The notes beneath the pieces are model-generated. The model ran no database searches. It saw only the letters and a program-made list of their open reading frames with translations, and was not told where the DNA came from. The translations under genes were made by a program, and so were the position numbers. This document shows, piece by piece, positions 33,788-44,756 of a stretch of DNA of 64,000 nucleotides. Location: assembly GCA_963989385.1 (NCBI GenBank), contig OZ022508.1, positions 53,111,087 to 53,175,086 on the forward strand. The letters run 5' to 3'. Positions within the stretch are counted from its first letter, which is position 1. Every line of letters starts with the position of its first letter. This stretch comes from Ctena decussata (Eukaryota; Mollusca; Bivalvia; Lucinida; Lucinidae).

Positions 33788-36668
33788 GGGGGAGTCTCCA
33801 TAAGGGCCATTTTCTGGTTACAAATGGATTTTCACCTAACCTCGCCAATCCCGACTTGTAAGTGTTGGCTTTCATATACTGAAATACTGATCTCAGCGAA
33901 AGCATATCTTGAGTGACGCACATTGTCAGAGTGGATGGGGTAATTCCACCCCATTCCTTACCATGTATCTTTTTTTTTTTTCATTTATCTCTATAAGTAA
34001 TAATGACTGATTTACCATTATGATTTGAAATAATACAGGCATATATGCTAATTAATTGGGTTATATAACTTACCATTGTTTGCTTATTCAATACCAATGT
34101 ATGAGCATATAAGTGGTAACAGGAATTTTACTTATTTGTGCTTCTCCAACTTTACGAAAAAACATATTTGTTTTATTTGTTCAGATAAATACAGGAAAAT
34201 TTGTAATTATATTGACATGATAGTATGCATTGCTGAATGATGAGAAAACTTTCCTAGGCGTATCAATACCTGAATTATCTGCCCTTGATTCAAGAAAAAA
34301 TAAGTAATTAAATTGAAAATGTAAGATCGAAATTCTACACTGGGAGGCATATTTTTGATGACTCTTTTGCCCATGTTACTATTATTATACTGATTGTTGA
34401 GCTTTTAATTCCATATAGTGCCCGTGATATCACACAAAAACTGTAACTGGACAGCAGAGCTCATACTGTTATTTGCTTATACTCGATAACAGGAATTTTA
34501 CTTATTCTTGCTTCTCCAACTTTACGAAAAATCACAATTTTCCATTATTTGTCCAGATATATAAAGGAACTTTGTAATTATATTGATATGATAAAGTGCA
34601 TTGCAGAATTATGAGAAAACTATCCTAGGCATATCAATGCCTGTATTATCTGCCATTGATTTAAGAAAATATGAGTAATTAAATTTAAAATGTAAGATCG
34701 AATTTATATTTTTGGTGACTCTTTTGCTCATTTTTCTAATATTATACTAACTGTTGTGCTGTCGATTCCATATAGTGCCCGTGATATTACACAAGAACTG
34801 TAACTGAACAGCAGAGCTCATCCTGTTATATGCCACTTAATTGCATCATATTCTCAATATCATTTTCCGGCCCAAAGTTTGATTTATGGATTTTAGTTAC
34901 TGATATATCAAATGTTATTGAGCTCCTTAGTTTGGAATCGAAAAGTCTCACTGAAAACTAATGACAGAGACAGTGTACTAGACCCCCACCCCCTGCCCAA
35001 CACACGCAGTATTTTATATATCTGACAGTGATGACCCTAATCTTACACACAAACTGTCTAAGGACACTCCTAAAACTCAGGTGGCAAGATAGGATATGAA
35101 AGTCCTGTGGAGGGCAGGGATGCAAAGCATATATACCCTTCTGAAACTGACTCAGCTAAGATGGGCTAGCCATGTCACCAGAACAAGTGCACAGATGAAA
35201 GACATTCACAAACACTGTCTGAAATACGGTTATCAAGGAAAATATTCTGAGGAGAACTTAGGTGTGAAAATGTTCATAAGGTTGTCAGAAGAAATAAGCA
35301 AGAACACTCTTAAAGAAGAGAATCTGTGAAGATATGCAAAAACATGAAATGTGCTAACACAGAGATCATGCATCACCCAGTAGTACTGCAAAAAAGTAAG
35401 ATTAGGGTGCTCACTGTCAGATATGAAAATACTGCGTGTGTGTTGGGCAGGAGAGTCTAGTACACTGTCTCTGTCAAAAGTTTTCATTGAGACTTTTAAA
35501 TTCCAAACTAAGGTGTTCAGTAACAGTTGATATATCATTGACTAAAATCCATAAATCAAACTTTGGGTTGGAAAATGATATTGAGAATATAATGCAATTA
35601 AGTGGCATATAACAGGATGATCTCTGCTGTTAAGTTACATTTCTTGTGTAATATCAAGGGCTCTATATGGAATTGAAAGCTCAACAATCAGTATAATATA
35701 AGAAACATGAGCAAAAGAGTCATGAAAAAATATACCTTCCAGTGTAGAATATCAATCTTACATTTTCGATTTAATTACTTATAGTTTCTTGAATCAGGAC
35801 AGATAATACAGGTTTTGATATGCCTAGGAAAGTTTTCTCATAATTCTGCAATGCACACTATCATATCAACATAATTACAAAGTTTCCATTATATTGTGGA
35901 AAAATTGTATTTTTTCGTAAAGTTGGAGAAGCAAAAATAAGAAAGATTCCTCCTACCACATATAAGCTCATAACAGGATGAGCTCTGCTGTCAAGTTACA
36001 GTTCTTGTGTTATATCACGGGCACTATAAGGAATTGATAGCTCAACAATCAGCATAATATTAGAAACATGAGCGAAATAGTCATCAAAAATATACCTACC
36101 AGTGTGGAATTTCGATCTTAAATTTTCAATTTAATTACTTATTTTTTCTTGAATCAAGGGCGGATAATTCAGGTATTGATAAACCTAGGAAAGTTTTCTC
36201 ACAATTCTGCAATGCATACTAACAGATCAATATAATTACAAAATGTCCTTTATATATCTGGACAAATAAAGAAAACTTGTGGTTTTTCGTAAAGTTGGAG
36301 AAGCAAAAATAAGTAAAATTCTTGTTACCACTTATAAGCTCATATATTGGTATTGAATAAGCAAACAATGGTTAGTTATATAACCCAATTAATTAGCATA
36401 TATGCCTGTATTATTTCAAATTATAATCGTAAAATGATGATGGTAAATCAGTCATTATTACTTATAGAGATAATTGAAAAAAAAAGATACATCGTTAGGT
36501 ATGGCGTGGAATTACCCCACCCATTTTGGCACTGCGCTACACTCAAAATGCGCTTTCGATGAGATCAGTATTTGAATATATGAAAGTCAACACTTACAAA
36601 TAGAGATTGGTGAGGTTTGGTGAAAATCCATGTGTAACCAGAAAATGGCCTTTATGGAGACCCTCCTC
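33788..36668. mobile_element. 2.9-kb foldback element
   Basis: Left arm 33788-35047 is mirrored by right arm 35395-36668 over about 1.26 kb. The outer ends are GGAGTCTCCATAAGGGCCAT and ATGGCCTTTATGGAGACCC. Each arm contains a direct subrepeat of about 370 bp (AACAGGAATTTTACTTATT starts near 34118 and 34487). The 347-bp spacer is unrelated to the arms and carries a LINE fragment. A C run of over 20 bases lies immediately to the right. Confidence 0.85.
35096..35329 (+). pseudogene. LINE reverse-transcriptase C-terminal fragment
   Basis: A 77-codon frame whose beginning (VLWRAGMQSIYTLL, then QLRWASHVTR) matches the conserved LINE tail pattern of an R-x-G-M-x-S-I-x-x-LL block and QLRWxGHVxRM. 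This is widespread near the C terminus of non-LTR endonuclease-RT proteins in animals. The remainder is diverged, and no RT domain is present upstream. It lies wholly in the spacer between the arms of the foldback at 33788-36668, so it looks like captured sequence. Family recognition is from memory of the motif. Confidence 0.55.
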
Positions 36669-37664
36669 CCCCCCCCCCCCCCCCCCCTCCTCCCCCACCT
36701 TTGGATAGATTTCATTAGCGTCGCGTGAAAAGGTGTCTTAGGGCGTGCGCGAACAGAAACCAAACAGTCTGATCAGAATATCCTTTTCACATGTATTATT
36801 TCAGAAATCTGGGACTCTAAGGCTACTATACTCTTAGATGCGCAGGCTGATGAAAGTATGTATGGTACACACGCAACTTAAGTTTCTTCTCTCGCGATAA
36901 TTTACAAACAACTGTTATTGAAGGAGGCACAAATAAAACTAGTTGTATCACTGAAACAATATCTTTATTATAAATTCAAAAAATACATTAAAACAAAGAG
37001 TGGCTAGAATGTTTGTTTTTTTTTTTGTTTTTTTTGTTGTTGTTGTTGTTGTTGTTGTTTTTGTGTGCATCCGTGCGTGTGTGTATACTTGAACAAGAGA
37101 ATATATTTCATCTCACTTTGTAGAAATTTAAAGGGTTCATATAGAATTTTGAAATAAAATCGCTCAGGCATTTTTTTCGTAGTATGTTATCTCGTCCCCA
37201 CCTGACTTTGACACTGTTTGCTCTCAGCCTCGTTAATACTTGAGGTATGTTCAAATATAGATGCTCTTACTTGAAAGTACTCCAATGCCCTATCGGTAGG
37301 AAAGTTACACATTTCTTACCTTTAATCTACTACATTTGCAACTTAAACAAAAAAGCAAGAATGCAGCATATGCAATGCATTTATAATACCTGCATGTTTT
37401 ATCAGAAGGTCTCATCAATTTTCGATTACTCTCAATTAACACCGTTTCATCTCTGATGCTATCCTCATTACCAACCTGCATGGGAGCTTAAATCACATTA
37501 CACCTCGTTACTTCAACAAGTTAAGCAGTTTATTGACATGTTTACAGGGCATGAGAGCGTGTACAAAGCGGTTTCTAACGTTTTCAAAAGGTTAAATGAG
37601 TCACTTCATGAAGAAAGATGTCTACGTAGAATTTACGTAAAAAAACAACAACAAGATCTTATTC
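36669..37664. other. non-coding; homopolymer and GTT microsatellite
   Basis: C run at about 36664-36690, T run and (GTT)n at 37014-37061. No gene recognised. The 69-codon frame at 37247 has no motif. Confidence 0.45.
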
Positions 37665-38225
37665 GCTTTATAGAGGCCTCAGGATGTGACAGGGTCTGAC
37701 AGGATTTTCATGATTCTCTTTATAGAGGCCTCAGAATCTGACAGGATCTTCATGATTCTCTTTATAGAGGCCTCAGAATCTGACAGGATCTTCATGATTC
37801 TCTTTATAGAGGCCTCAGAATCTGACAGGATTTTCATGATTCTCTTTATAGAGGCCTCAGAATCTGACAGGATCTTCATGATTCTCTTTATAGAGGCCTC
37901 AGAATCTGACAGGATCTTCATGATTCACTTTATAGAGGCCTCAGAATCTGACAGGATCTTTTTTATAGAAGCCTCAGAATCTGACAGGATCTTCATGATT
38001 CGCTTTATAGAGGCTTCAGGATCTGGTCATCATGATTTGCTTCATAGAGGCCTCAGGATCTGACATAGTCATCATGATTCGCTTTATAGAGGCCTCAGGA
38101 TCTGACATTGCCATCATGATTTGCTTTATAGAGGCCTCAGGATCTGACATGGCCATCGTGATTAGCTTTATAGAGGCTTCAGGATCTGACATGATCATAG
38201 TGATTTTCTTGATAGAGGCCCCAGT
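37665..38225. repeat. 42-bp minisatellite, about 13 units
   Basis: Unit of 42 bp built from AGGCCTCAGAATCTGACAGG, ATCTTCATGATT and CTCTTTATAG. The first units are nearly identical; later ones drift (GGATCTGACAT.GTCATC). Two units are shortened. Because 42 is divisible by three and the unit has no stop, long repetitive frames appear on both strands (14-residue periods); there is no start, splice or domain evidence for a gene. Confidence 0.9.
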
Positions 38226-38849
38226 GCTGACAGAGTCTTACCAGGGTTATTAAGGAGTAACAGAAATCGCTTAGACACAGAAACAACACACCGATAAACA
38301 CTCAACAAATTTATGTGATAGTGTGGTGATAAACAAAATATTTAAAATAAATATATGTACTATACCATATTCCTTCTTAATATTGTGCTATGTTTAGGGT
38401 GTGCAAAATACAAATGTCAATAATTTCTGGTGATCTATACGTCACATATAAACAATACATTAAACACTTTATATGTAATATAACCATCTACGAACGCACT
38501 TTGCAGCACATGTACCCTACAGAAAAGCACACATAAAGCTTAGAGAGGTACACTAAAGCGTGAGCAGAACTCCAAGCACTGAAGCAAACATTTACAGTGA
38601 GATGGCTATAGCTCAAAGAGATGTCACTCTGGCCTTGGAATAAGTACAGCTTTTCTCATATAAAGCTAGTCTTAAAGGCAAAAAATAGAACAGGCGAACA
38701 CATTTTCCTTTATCTGTAGCCCCATAATGTGAAGGGACTTTAGCTGCACTTCTACGTGAAGCTATATGCACGATAAGCCTTCTAACCCAGGTTTACGAAC
38801 TTAAAAGCACCATGGTTCCAAATTTTTAGATCCTAGTTTTATCTTTTCA
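38226..38849. other. non-coding stretch
   Basis: Nothing recognised. Confidence 0.4.
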
Positions 38850-39025
38850 AAATCTAGTTTCGAAAAATTAATAATATAAACCACGGTTTAAACTTTTAAA
38901 TTGAAGTTTAACAAGATACTGCAGTTTGAAAATAAGGTATACAAGTTTCAGTGAATAGTTATTTTTAAAATTAGATTTTAAAGTTTAAGCCGTGAAATTA
39001 TTTTTTTCGAAACTAGGTTTGAAAA
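38850..39025. repeat. foldback of about 175 bp
   Basis: CTAGTTTCGAAAAATTAATA and CCACGGTTTAAACTTTTAAA in the left arm pair with TTTAAAGTTTAAGCCGTG and TTTTTTTCGAAACTAGG in the right arm. Additional CCTAGGTTT-type motifs outside (near 38790 and 39060) may mark a larger element. Confidence 0.5.
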
Positions 39026-39753
39026 TTTAAAGCCTAGGAATCGCAAATTTTACGCTCAACCCTAGGTTTTGATGAAGACTTATTGTGCGTTTATCTTACA
39101 CCTTTCATCCCTTTTACTTTTATAACATGTGACTTGATGTAAGGCAATACAGAGTACTCTCTTTTTCAGGTAACACTTAAAGCGCAAAAAAATGAAAATA
39201 GTTAAATTTACAAACTCCGGCAGACCTAGGTAAGGCGGCTCGTCATGAGCCGCCTAATCTAGATGTTTGTGCCCCCTGGGCTTTCAGTTAGATATAGCTT
39301 GGACGTAAGTTTCGTCGGCTTTAAGGTTTATTTAGCAATTCTGCCTAAAAGATAAGAAAATAATGCTTAGCATCTACTGTGGCCAAAGCTATATTTGTAG
39401 GGTTATAAGGAACTAGCATAGACTATTTTGGCGCCTCTAGTACCGAAAATAGCAGGATATGACTAACGGATCTTACTTTTTGGCGTAGTTTTTTGCTTCT
39501 CTTTATCTACAAGAAAAGAAAACTGTGTAACAGCGTACGAATAAACAGATAAACATTGAAAACCAAGAAGCTATAAATAGATAAGATAATTACATCTCAA
39601 GATTCAGACAAATTGCTTTTTCAATCATGTTGCAGAAAATACCTACACTGGGGATATGAGTTTTTGTTTCGACATTCATTTCTCATTACATCATTTCAGC
39701 ATCTGTTAACATTGTTTTGCTCATCAGCTGTTGGGAAATCTGTCTTCGGTATT
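39026..39753. other. non-coding; truncated MITE relative
   Basis: 39173-39290 resembles the left part of the TTAA MITE at 7109 (CACTTAAAGCGCAAAA, GGCGGCTCGTCATGAGCCGCC). The rest is unrecognised. Confidence 0.4.
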
Positions 39754-39995
39754 AAGGTGTATGGTTACATCACCACGTTTTTCTACATTCTGTACAAAGC
39801 GGAACAACTGTCATGACACCTTGTTTGCATCCCTATATGACAAAGCCAAGCAAGATGGTGTCCACTGTTAAAGGGAAAAGGTCTTCCGCGTTGAAGACAT
39901 TAAGGAAATGGGTACGATTTGAGGGAAAACAACTCTGTCATTTTCATTTTGCATCCCTTCTAAAAAAGGGTCAACTCTCCAAGGAAAAACTATGC
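39754..39995 (+). repeat. CACCTTGTTTGCATCCC dispersed repeat, copy f
   Basis: Diverged copy with GGTGTATGGTTACA, ACACCTTGTTTGCATCCC, AGATGGTGTCCACTG and GGGTCAACTCTCC. The central GGAGCAAATT hairpin is lost. Confidence 0.5.
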
Positions 39996-40179
39996 TAATC
40001 GTAGATATTTTCGCTTAAAGAGTGGACAGCATTTTGGTAAGGCTACAGTTTCAGTCATATTCTTATAAGGAAGAATGCAAAATTCCGCTAAAATCTGGAC
40101 TGTCTTTCATTAATATAACTTATTTCAAGATCATCCCACTTTAAGAAAAGGAAATTTTATTAAATCTTATTGCATGCAC

Positions 40180-41000
40180 TTAAGGTAAGAGGCGAGTTTC
40201 CTTCCAAGACAGCTGGTTGTGTTGTCATAGTGTATATGTCTTTGATGTCAATGGTTATAAGCTGGGGGGCTTTGCCCTTCCAAACAATCCCAAAGATCTA
40301 GATACTTATCTGGGGTAATTTTCGAAGGGTACTTCTTCAGTTATAAGACGGAGTTTGTTTTTTTTTCATTTCAAAACAATCCCAAAACATCCAGGTTCAT
40401 CTTATAAGACGGGTCTATATTTTCGGGATTCCTTTGGAAGGGAACTCCATCTTACAGCGAAATTTCATAGGACTGAGTAAGATATTTGGAGTCATTCTAA
40501 AAAGTGAAACACCCTGTTTTATATGCGAGTTAAAGCGGAGATAGTTGAGCCGCGACACGACAAAACCAACAATGTGGTTGTGCGCCCAGCGCAGACTCAG
40601 ATCAGCCTGGGCATCCACCCAGTCTGATCAGAGTCCTTGCTGTCCGCACGAAGGTAGCTTAGGCCCTTAGCTACCCTTTAAGCGCAAAGCGAAGACTCTG
40701 ATCAGACTGGGCGGATGCCCAGGCTGATCTGAGTCTGCGCTGGACGCACGACCACATTGTTGGTTTTCTCGTGTCGCGGCTCAATTATCTTTATAAGTTG
40801 CATTTAAGGTTGAATTTCGTTGCGTATAGTATTTAGCTGCAATTTGGTATACTCTGTTTGCTCCCGTATGCAAAACGGGATTCCCAATGTTTCCTCGAAA
40901 TTGTTGGGGGATATAGGTGTTCTACAAATTTAAAACAAAAACTATTGTCACCTTCCAGTTAAGTGCTGGTAAGGTTAATTCACTGAATAAAGGATGTCAC
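40180..41000. repeat. ~820-bp tandem duplication, unit 1
   Basis: Begins TTAAGGTAAGAGGCGAG and ends GGATGTCAC. The next unit repeats it at about 99 percent identity, with five or six substitutions and a T-run length change by eye. Contains MITE copy 9. Confidence 0.95.
40546..40783. mobile_element. 238-bp palindromic MITE, copy 9
   Basis: Full-length copy inside duplication unit 1. Flanks GT and AT match at only one base. Confidence 0.93.
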
Positions 41001-41819
41001 TTAAGGTAAGAGGCGAGTTTCCTTCCAAGACAGCTGGTTGTGTTGTCATCGTGTATATGTCTTTGATGTCAATGGTTATAAGCTGGGGGGCTTTGCCCTT
41101 CCAAACAATCCCAAAGATCTAGATACTTATCTGGGGTAATTTTCGAAGGGTACTTCTTCAGTTATAAGACGGAGTTTGTTTTTTTCATTTCAAAACAATC
41201 CCAAAACATCCAGGTTCATCTTATAAGACGGGTCTATATTTTCGGGATTCCTTTGGAAGGGAACTCCATCTTACAGCGAAATTTCATAGGACTGAGTAAG
41301 ATATTTGGAGTCATTCTAAAAAGTGAAACACCCTGTTTTATATGCGAGTTAAAGCGGAGATAGTTGAGCCGCGACACGACAAAACCAACAATGTGGTTGT
41401 GCGCCCAGCGCAGACTCAGATCAGCCTGGGCATCCACCCAGTCTGATCAGAGTCCTTGCTGTCCGCACGAAGGTAGCTTAGGCCCTTAGCTACCCTTTAA
41501 GCGCAAAGCGAAGACTCTGATCAGACTGGGCGGATGCCCAGGCTGATCTGAGTCTGCGCTGGACGCACGACCACATTGTTGGTTTTCTCGTGTCGCGGCT
41601 CAATTATCTTTATAAGTTGCATTTAAGGTTGAATTTCGTTGCGTATAGTATTTTGCTGCAATTTGGTATACTCTGTTTGCTCCCGTATGCAAAACGGGAT
41701 TCCCAATGTTTCCTCGAAATTGGTGGGCGATATAGGTGTTCTACAAATTTAAAACAAAAACTATTGTCACCTTCCAGTTAAGTGGTGGTAAGGTTAATTC
41801 ACTGAATAAAGGATGTCAC
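41001..41819. repeat. ~820-bp tandem duplication, unit 2
   Basis: Direct repeat of 40180-41000 with no spacer. It carries its own copy of the palindromic MITE, showing that the MITE was present before the duplication. Confidence 0.95.
41365..41602. mobile_element. 238-bp palindromic MITE, copy 10 (duplicate of copy 9)
   Basis: Same flanks as copy 9 because it was copied by the segmental duplication and not inserted separately. Confidence 0.93.
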
Positions 41820-42427
41820 ATCTGTATAATTTTGCATGTGCGATCTGTACACTGTTCAAATTATCTTACCTGGCTAGTTGTGCATATTAACATGCCTAGA
41901 AGCCTTTCTACTACTCATTCAAGCTTTGGAAAAGGCCAACGTAGGACCTCATTACAGATTTAAATTTGAAGACCCTGCTGGTGAGTATTATACGAATGGA
42001 TGTTTGTAGAAACTGGACATAAAGACAGCTAAAGAGAAATTCTTTGAATCAATGGCATGCATACAAGACAATGAGCAAAAGTCAAAATATATAAGAACTT
42101 GTCGACAGCCTTTAACCATGACAGTTCAGGCTTCCTAAGTGCTAATTAATGTATTCTCTTGGCATAGACATAATTGGATTCTGCTATTGTGCCATGACCA
42201 TCTATCGTTCTTCCTTTTATTCATTTCACTGTATTGGGTAATCAGAATACCTGTATATACTTGGATGTTTCCTCAGGTGAGATATAAATATAGATAAATA
42301 AGTTTAGTCTTACAAGCAAATAAATGCTCCAAAATCGTCTGCAAAAGTTGTACAACCTCACTAAATATTGGGCAGGAATGTTAGAGCAAACACTGTAGAC
42401 CTAGGTCAGAGGGTTGGGGGACAGCAG
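41820..42427. other. non-coding stretch before the LTR element
   Basis: No feature apart from the left AGCAG target duplication at 42423-42427. Confidence 0.4.
42423..42427. other. target-site duplication AGCAG (left)
   Basis: AGCAG immediately left of the LTR start; the same five bases follow the other LTR at 52559-52563. Five-base duplications are usual for Ty3/gypsy integration. Confidence 0.95.
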
Positions 42428-44616
42428 TGTTACGCAGAAGGTTTTACACTCGGTCGACACGGGTGTAGAGCCTTATGCGTCGCCAGGACGGCGGAGGGTG
42501 ACTTCCGGTTAAAGGGTTATCTACTAGTGTAATACACTGACAAGGAAACTCTAACAACGTTAGAATTTTTTAAGTTTATATATAATGTAAATTTTATATA
42601 CAACAATACAATTTACAACTGTCACAATTACAATAATATACAACACATATCAGTTCATGTCGCTGGCCCAAGTAAGGTGTTTGTTTCGAATATGTAATCG
42701 ATTTGCGTACAATACGCAAATAGATTACCGTCTGACGTCAACACCGTACTCGGCTCAGCGCCATGAACTAAAGGAAAACACAAAGAACAAAAAAAACGTT
42801 AGTTTGAGCTCATACAAAAAACAAGGCCTTATGTTGGTAGACTTCAATTCGTCGTTCCCTGGATCATGTCATGGGCCAGTCCATATATCATGAGGAACAC
42901 CAACTTATATAAACACGTGCACGATTATATACTGGTCGCTCCCTGGATCGTACCAGGGACCAGTCTATATATATTAAAACACCTTAGTGGACGAACACTG
43001 TCCCACACTTGAGGTGACCTTCAGATCTTATCACAGAATCTGGCAAAACTGTGCTAACCACTTCCGCCTACATTTTGTGCTTCCCGCCTCTGCTTAGGAA
43101 CCTTGCACAAACGGCGTTGTAACTCCTCTACCCGGGTTGGTATTAACCTGGAGACGTAAATCGAATCTCCAGGTGAGACGTGGCTCTAAGTCCTAACAGC
43201 TGACTGCCGGACTTGATGTGCCTAAAAATAACGAACTTACACTTAATACATTGTAACTACATAATAACAATACGTAAGACTTGGGCCTGTCTTGGAAATA
43301 CCATACAACGCCCTCGGCGAATGCCGAGCATAACGTGCACACGCCAGCCGTGTCACTAGACACAACTCGCGCTCACGATGTAAAGCCAAAATTGTGCTTA
43401 ATACTTACGCCAATGAAGAAACGTAGATCCTGCTACGCATGTGCGTCGAAGGATCTGACGCCAAACATTGTCGAGAAGTATACTGACGTCAACAGGCATT
43501 ACCATGACATACCCCACATAAAACATGAATAATCTAAACAATGTCCTATTTACATTAAATTGATTGACCAAAATCTAACTCGCATATGTTTTAATTCATT
43601 TCTTTAAACTAAGCGTAATACCATTTGCCATAGAATATAATAGCTGAATAAGCGTTTCTCACACATTTGGGATCATAACGTTTGATCTGACATCATGACA
43701 TCAATGATGTTATACCATATGACGCCGTCTAATGAAGGCAAATCAAACGCATGATGACCAAATGCTACCATTATAACTTATGGAAAAAAACCTTAATGCG
43801 TTGCATGCTATGGCGTCAATTGACGTCACGAGTATATAAATTAGTTCCATTACAAATCAATCTACTTCTATAGGCCACGTATACGTAAAAATAATATAAA
43901 AAGTGCTGACGTCGCAATAACATGAATGCAACTGACGTCACATGAATAACATGAATGCAACTGACGTCACTGGACGTCAAATAGACGCACACCATTGCAA
44001 CCAACATCAGTGATATAAACTATTTCCGAAATTTACAAAACTTCCTAATATACAAATATTATGCGCAGCATGCTTACTAACAAAATCGGTCGACACATGC
44101 GCAGCCTAATCACTGCCAACAAAATCAAATCAGTCGACACATATAATCATACCATATCAATCAGAAGTCACATTTTTCATTCTTAGCCAAACTATTCTAA
44201 AATAAATATAATAAAATCTTACCGTTCTGGTCTAAACTCAGAATCTGGGCACACAACAATATAACATCCTCAGTATAAGAATTAAACAGCCACGTCTAAC
44301 TTTTCAATAAAAGATAGGCGTATAAATAGTATGCGTCTCACATTTAAATCGTGGGACTCGAATATAAGCGTGCAGGTACTCACATTAAAATCATGCAACA
44401 CGCTGTCCACAATCAAAAGACTCGTGCAGGTATTCACCTTAAAATCATGCAATACGCTGTCCACGAGAGGTATTCACAAACAACCCATGCATAACGTAGT
44501 CACAATTTCCGTAAACGTTTTATTACCACAGTTACCCTAAAAACTGTAGCCTTACTGATTGAAAGGATTAAAATAATCTCGACGACATAGTGGACGATTA
44601 GATCCATTTCGTAACA
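42428..44616 (-). repeat. 3' LTR of the Gmr1-like element
   Basis: 2189 bp, long for this class. Contains five perfect TGACGTCA palindromes (42733, 43484, 43821, 43933, 43962), the last two inside a tandem duplication of AACATGAATGCAACTGACGT-type units. Another internal duplication covers AATCATGCAAYACGCTGTCC near 44390-44465. Small frames on the plus strand are antisense readthrough. Confidence 0.97.
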
Positions 44617-44634
44617 TAGGTTTCCCCTTAGGGA
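44617..44634 (-). other. polypurine tract
   Basis: On the minus strand, CCTAAGGGGAAACC lies directly upstream of the 3' LTR, where the primer for second-strand DNA synthesis is expected. Confidence 0.75.
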
Positions 44635-44756
44635 GAAAAAAACATAACAATGTTTCTTTTCTGAAATAGTACGAAATGCGATCGAATCGTAGGCTATGTC
44701 AAAACTGGAAAACTAGCTATATACACAACAACGGTGCGATGCATAACGTGGCCAAA

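Noticed and set aside
37665..38225. CRISPR-like spaced repeats
   Set aside because: Units are contiguous 42-bp tandem copies with no unique spacers, in eukaryotic DNA.
43281..43532. Plus-strand frames inside both LTRs
   Set aside because: Identical in both LTRs, antisense to the element, and without recognisable domains.
44617..44756. Endogenous retrovirus with an envelope gene
   Set aside because: Only about 140 bp lie between RNase H and the 3' LTR, leaving no room for env; this is a retrotransposon.
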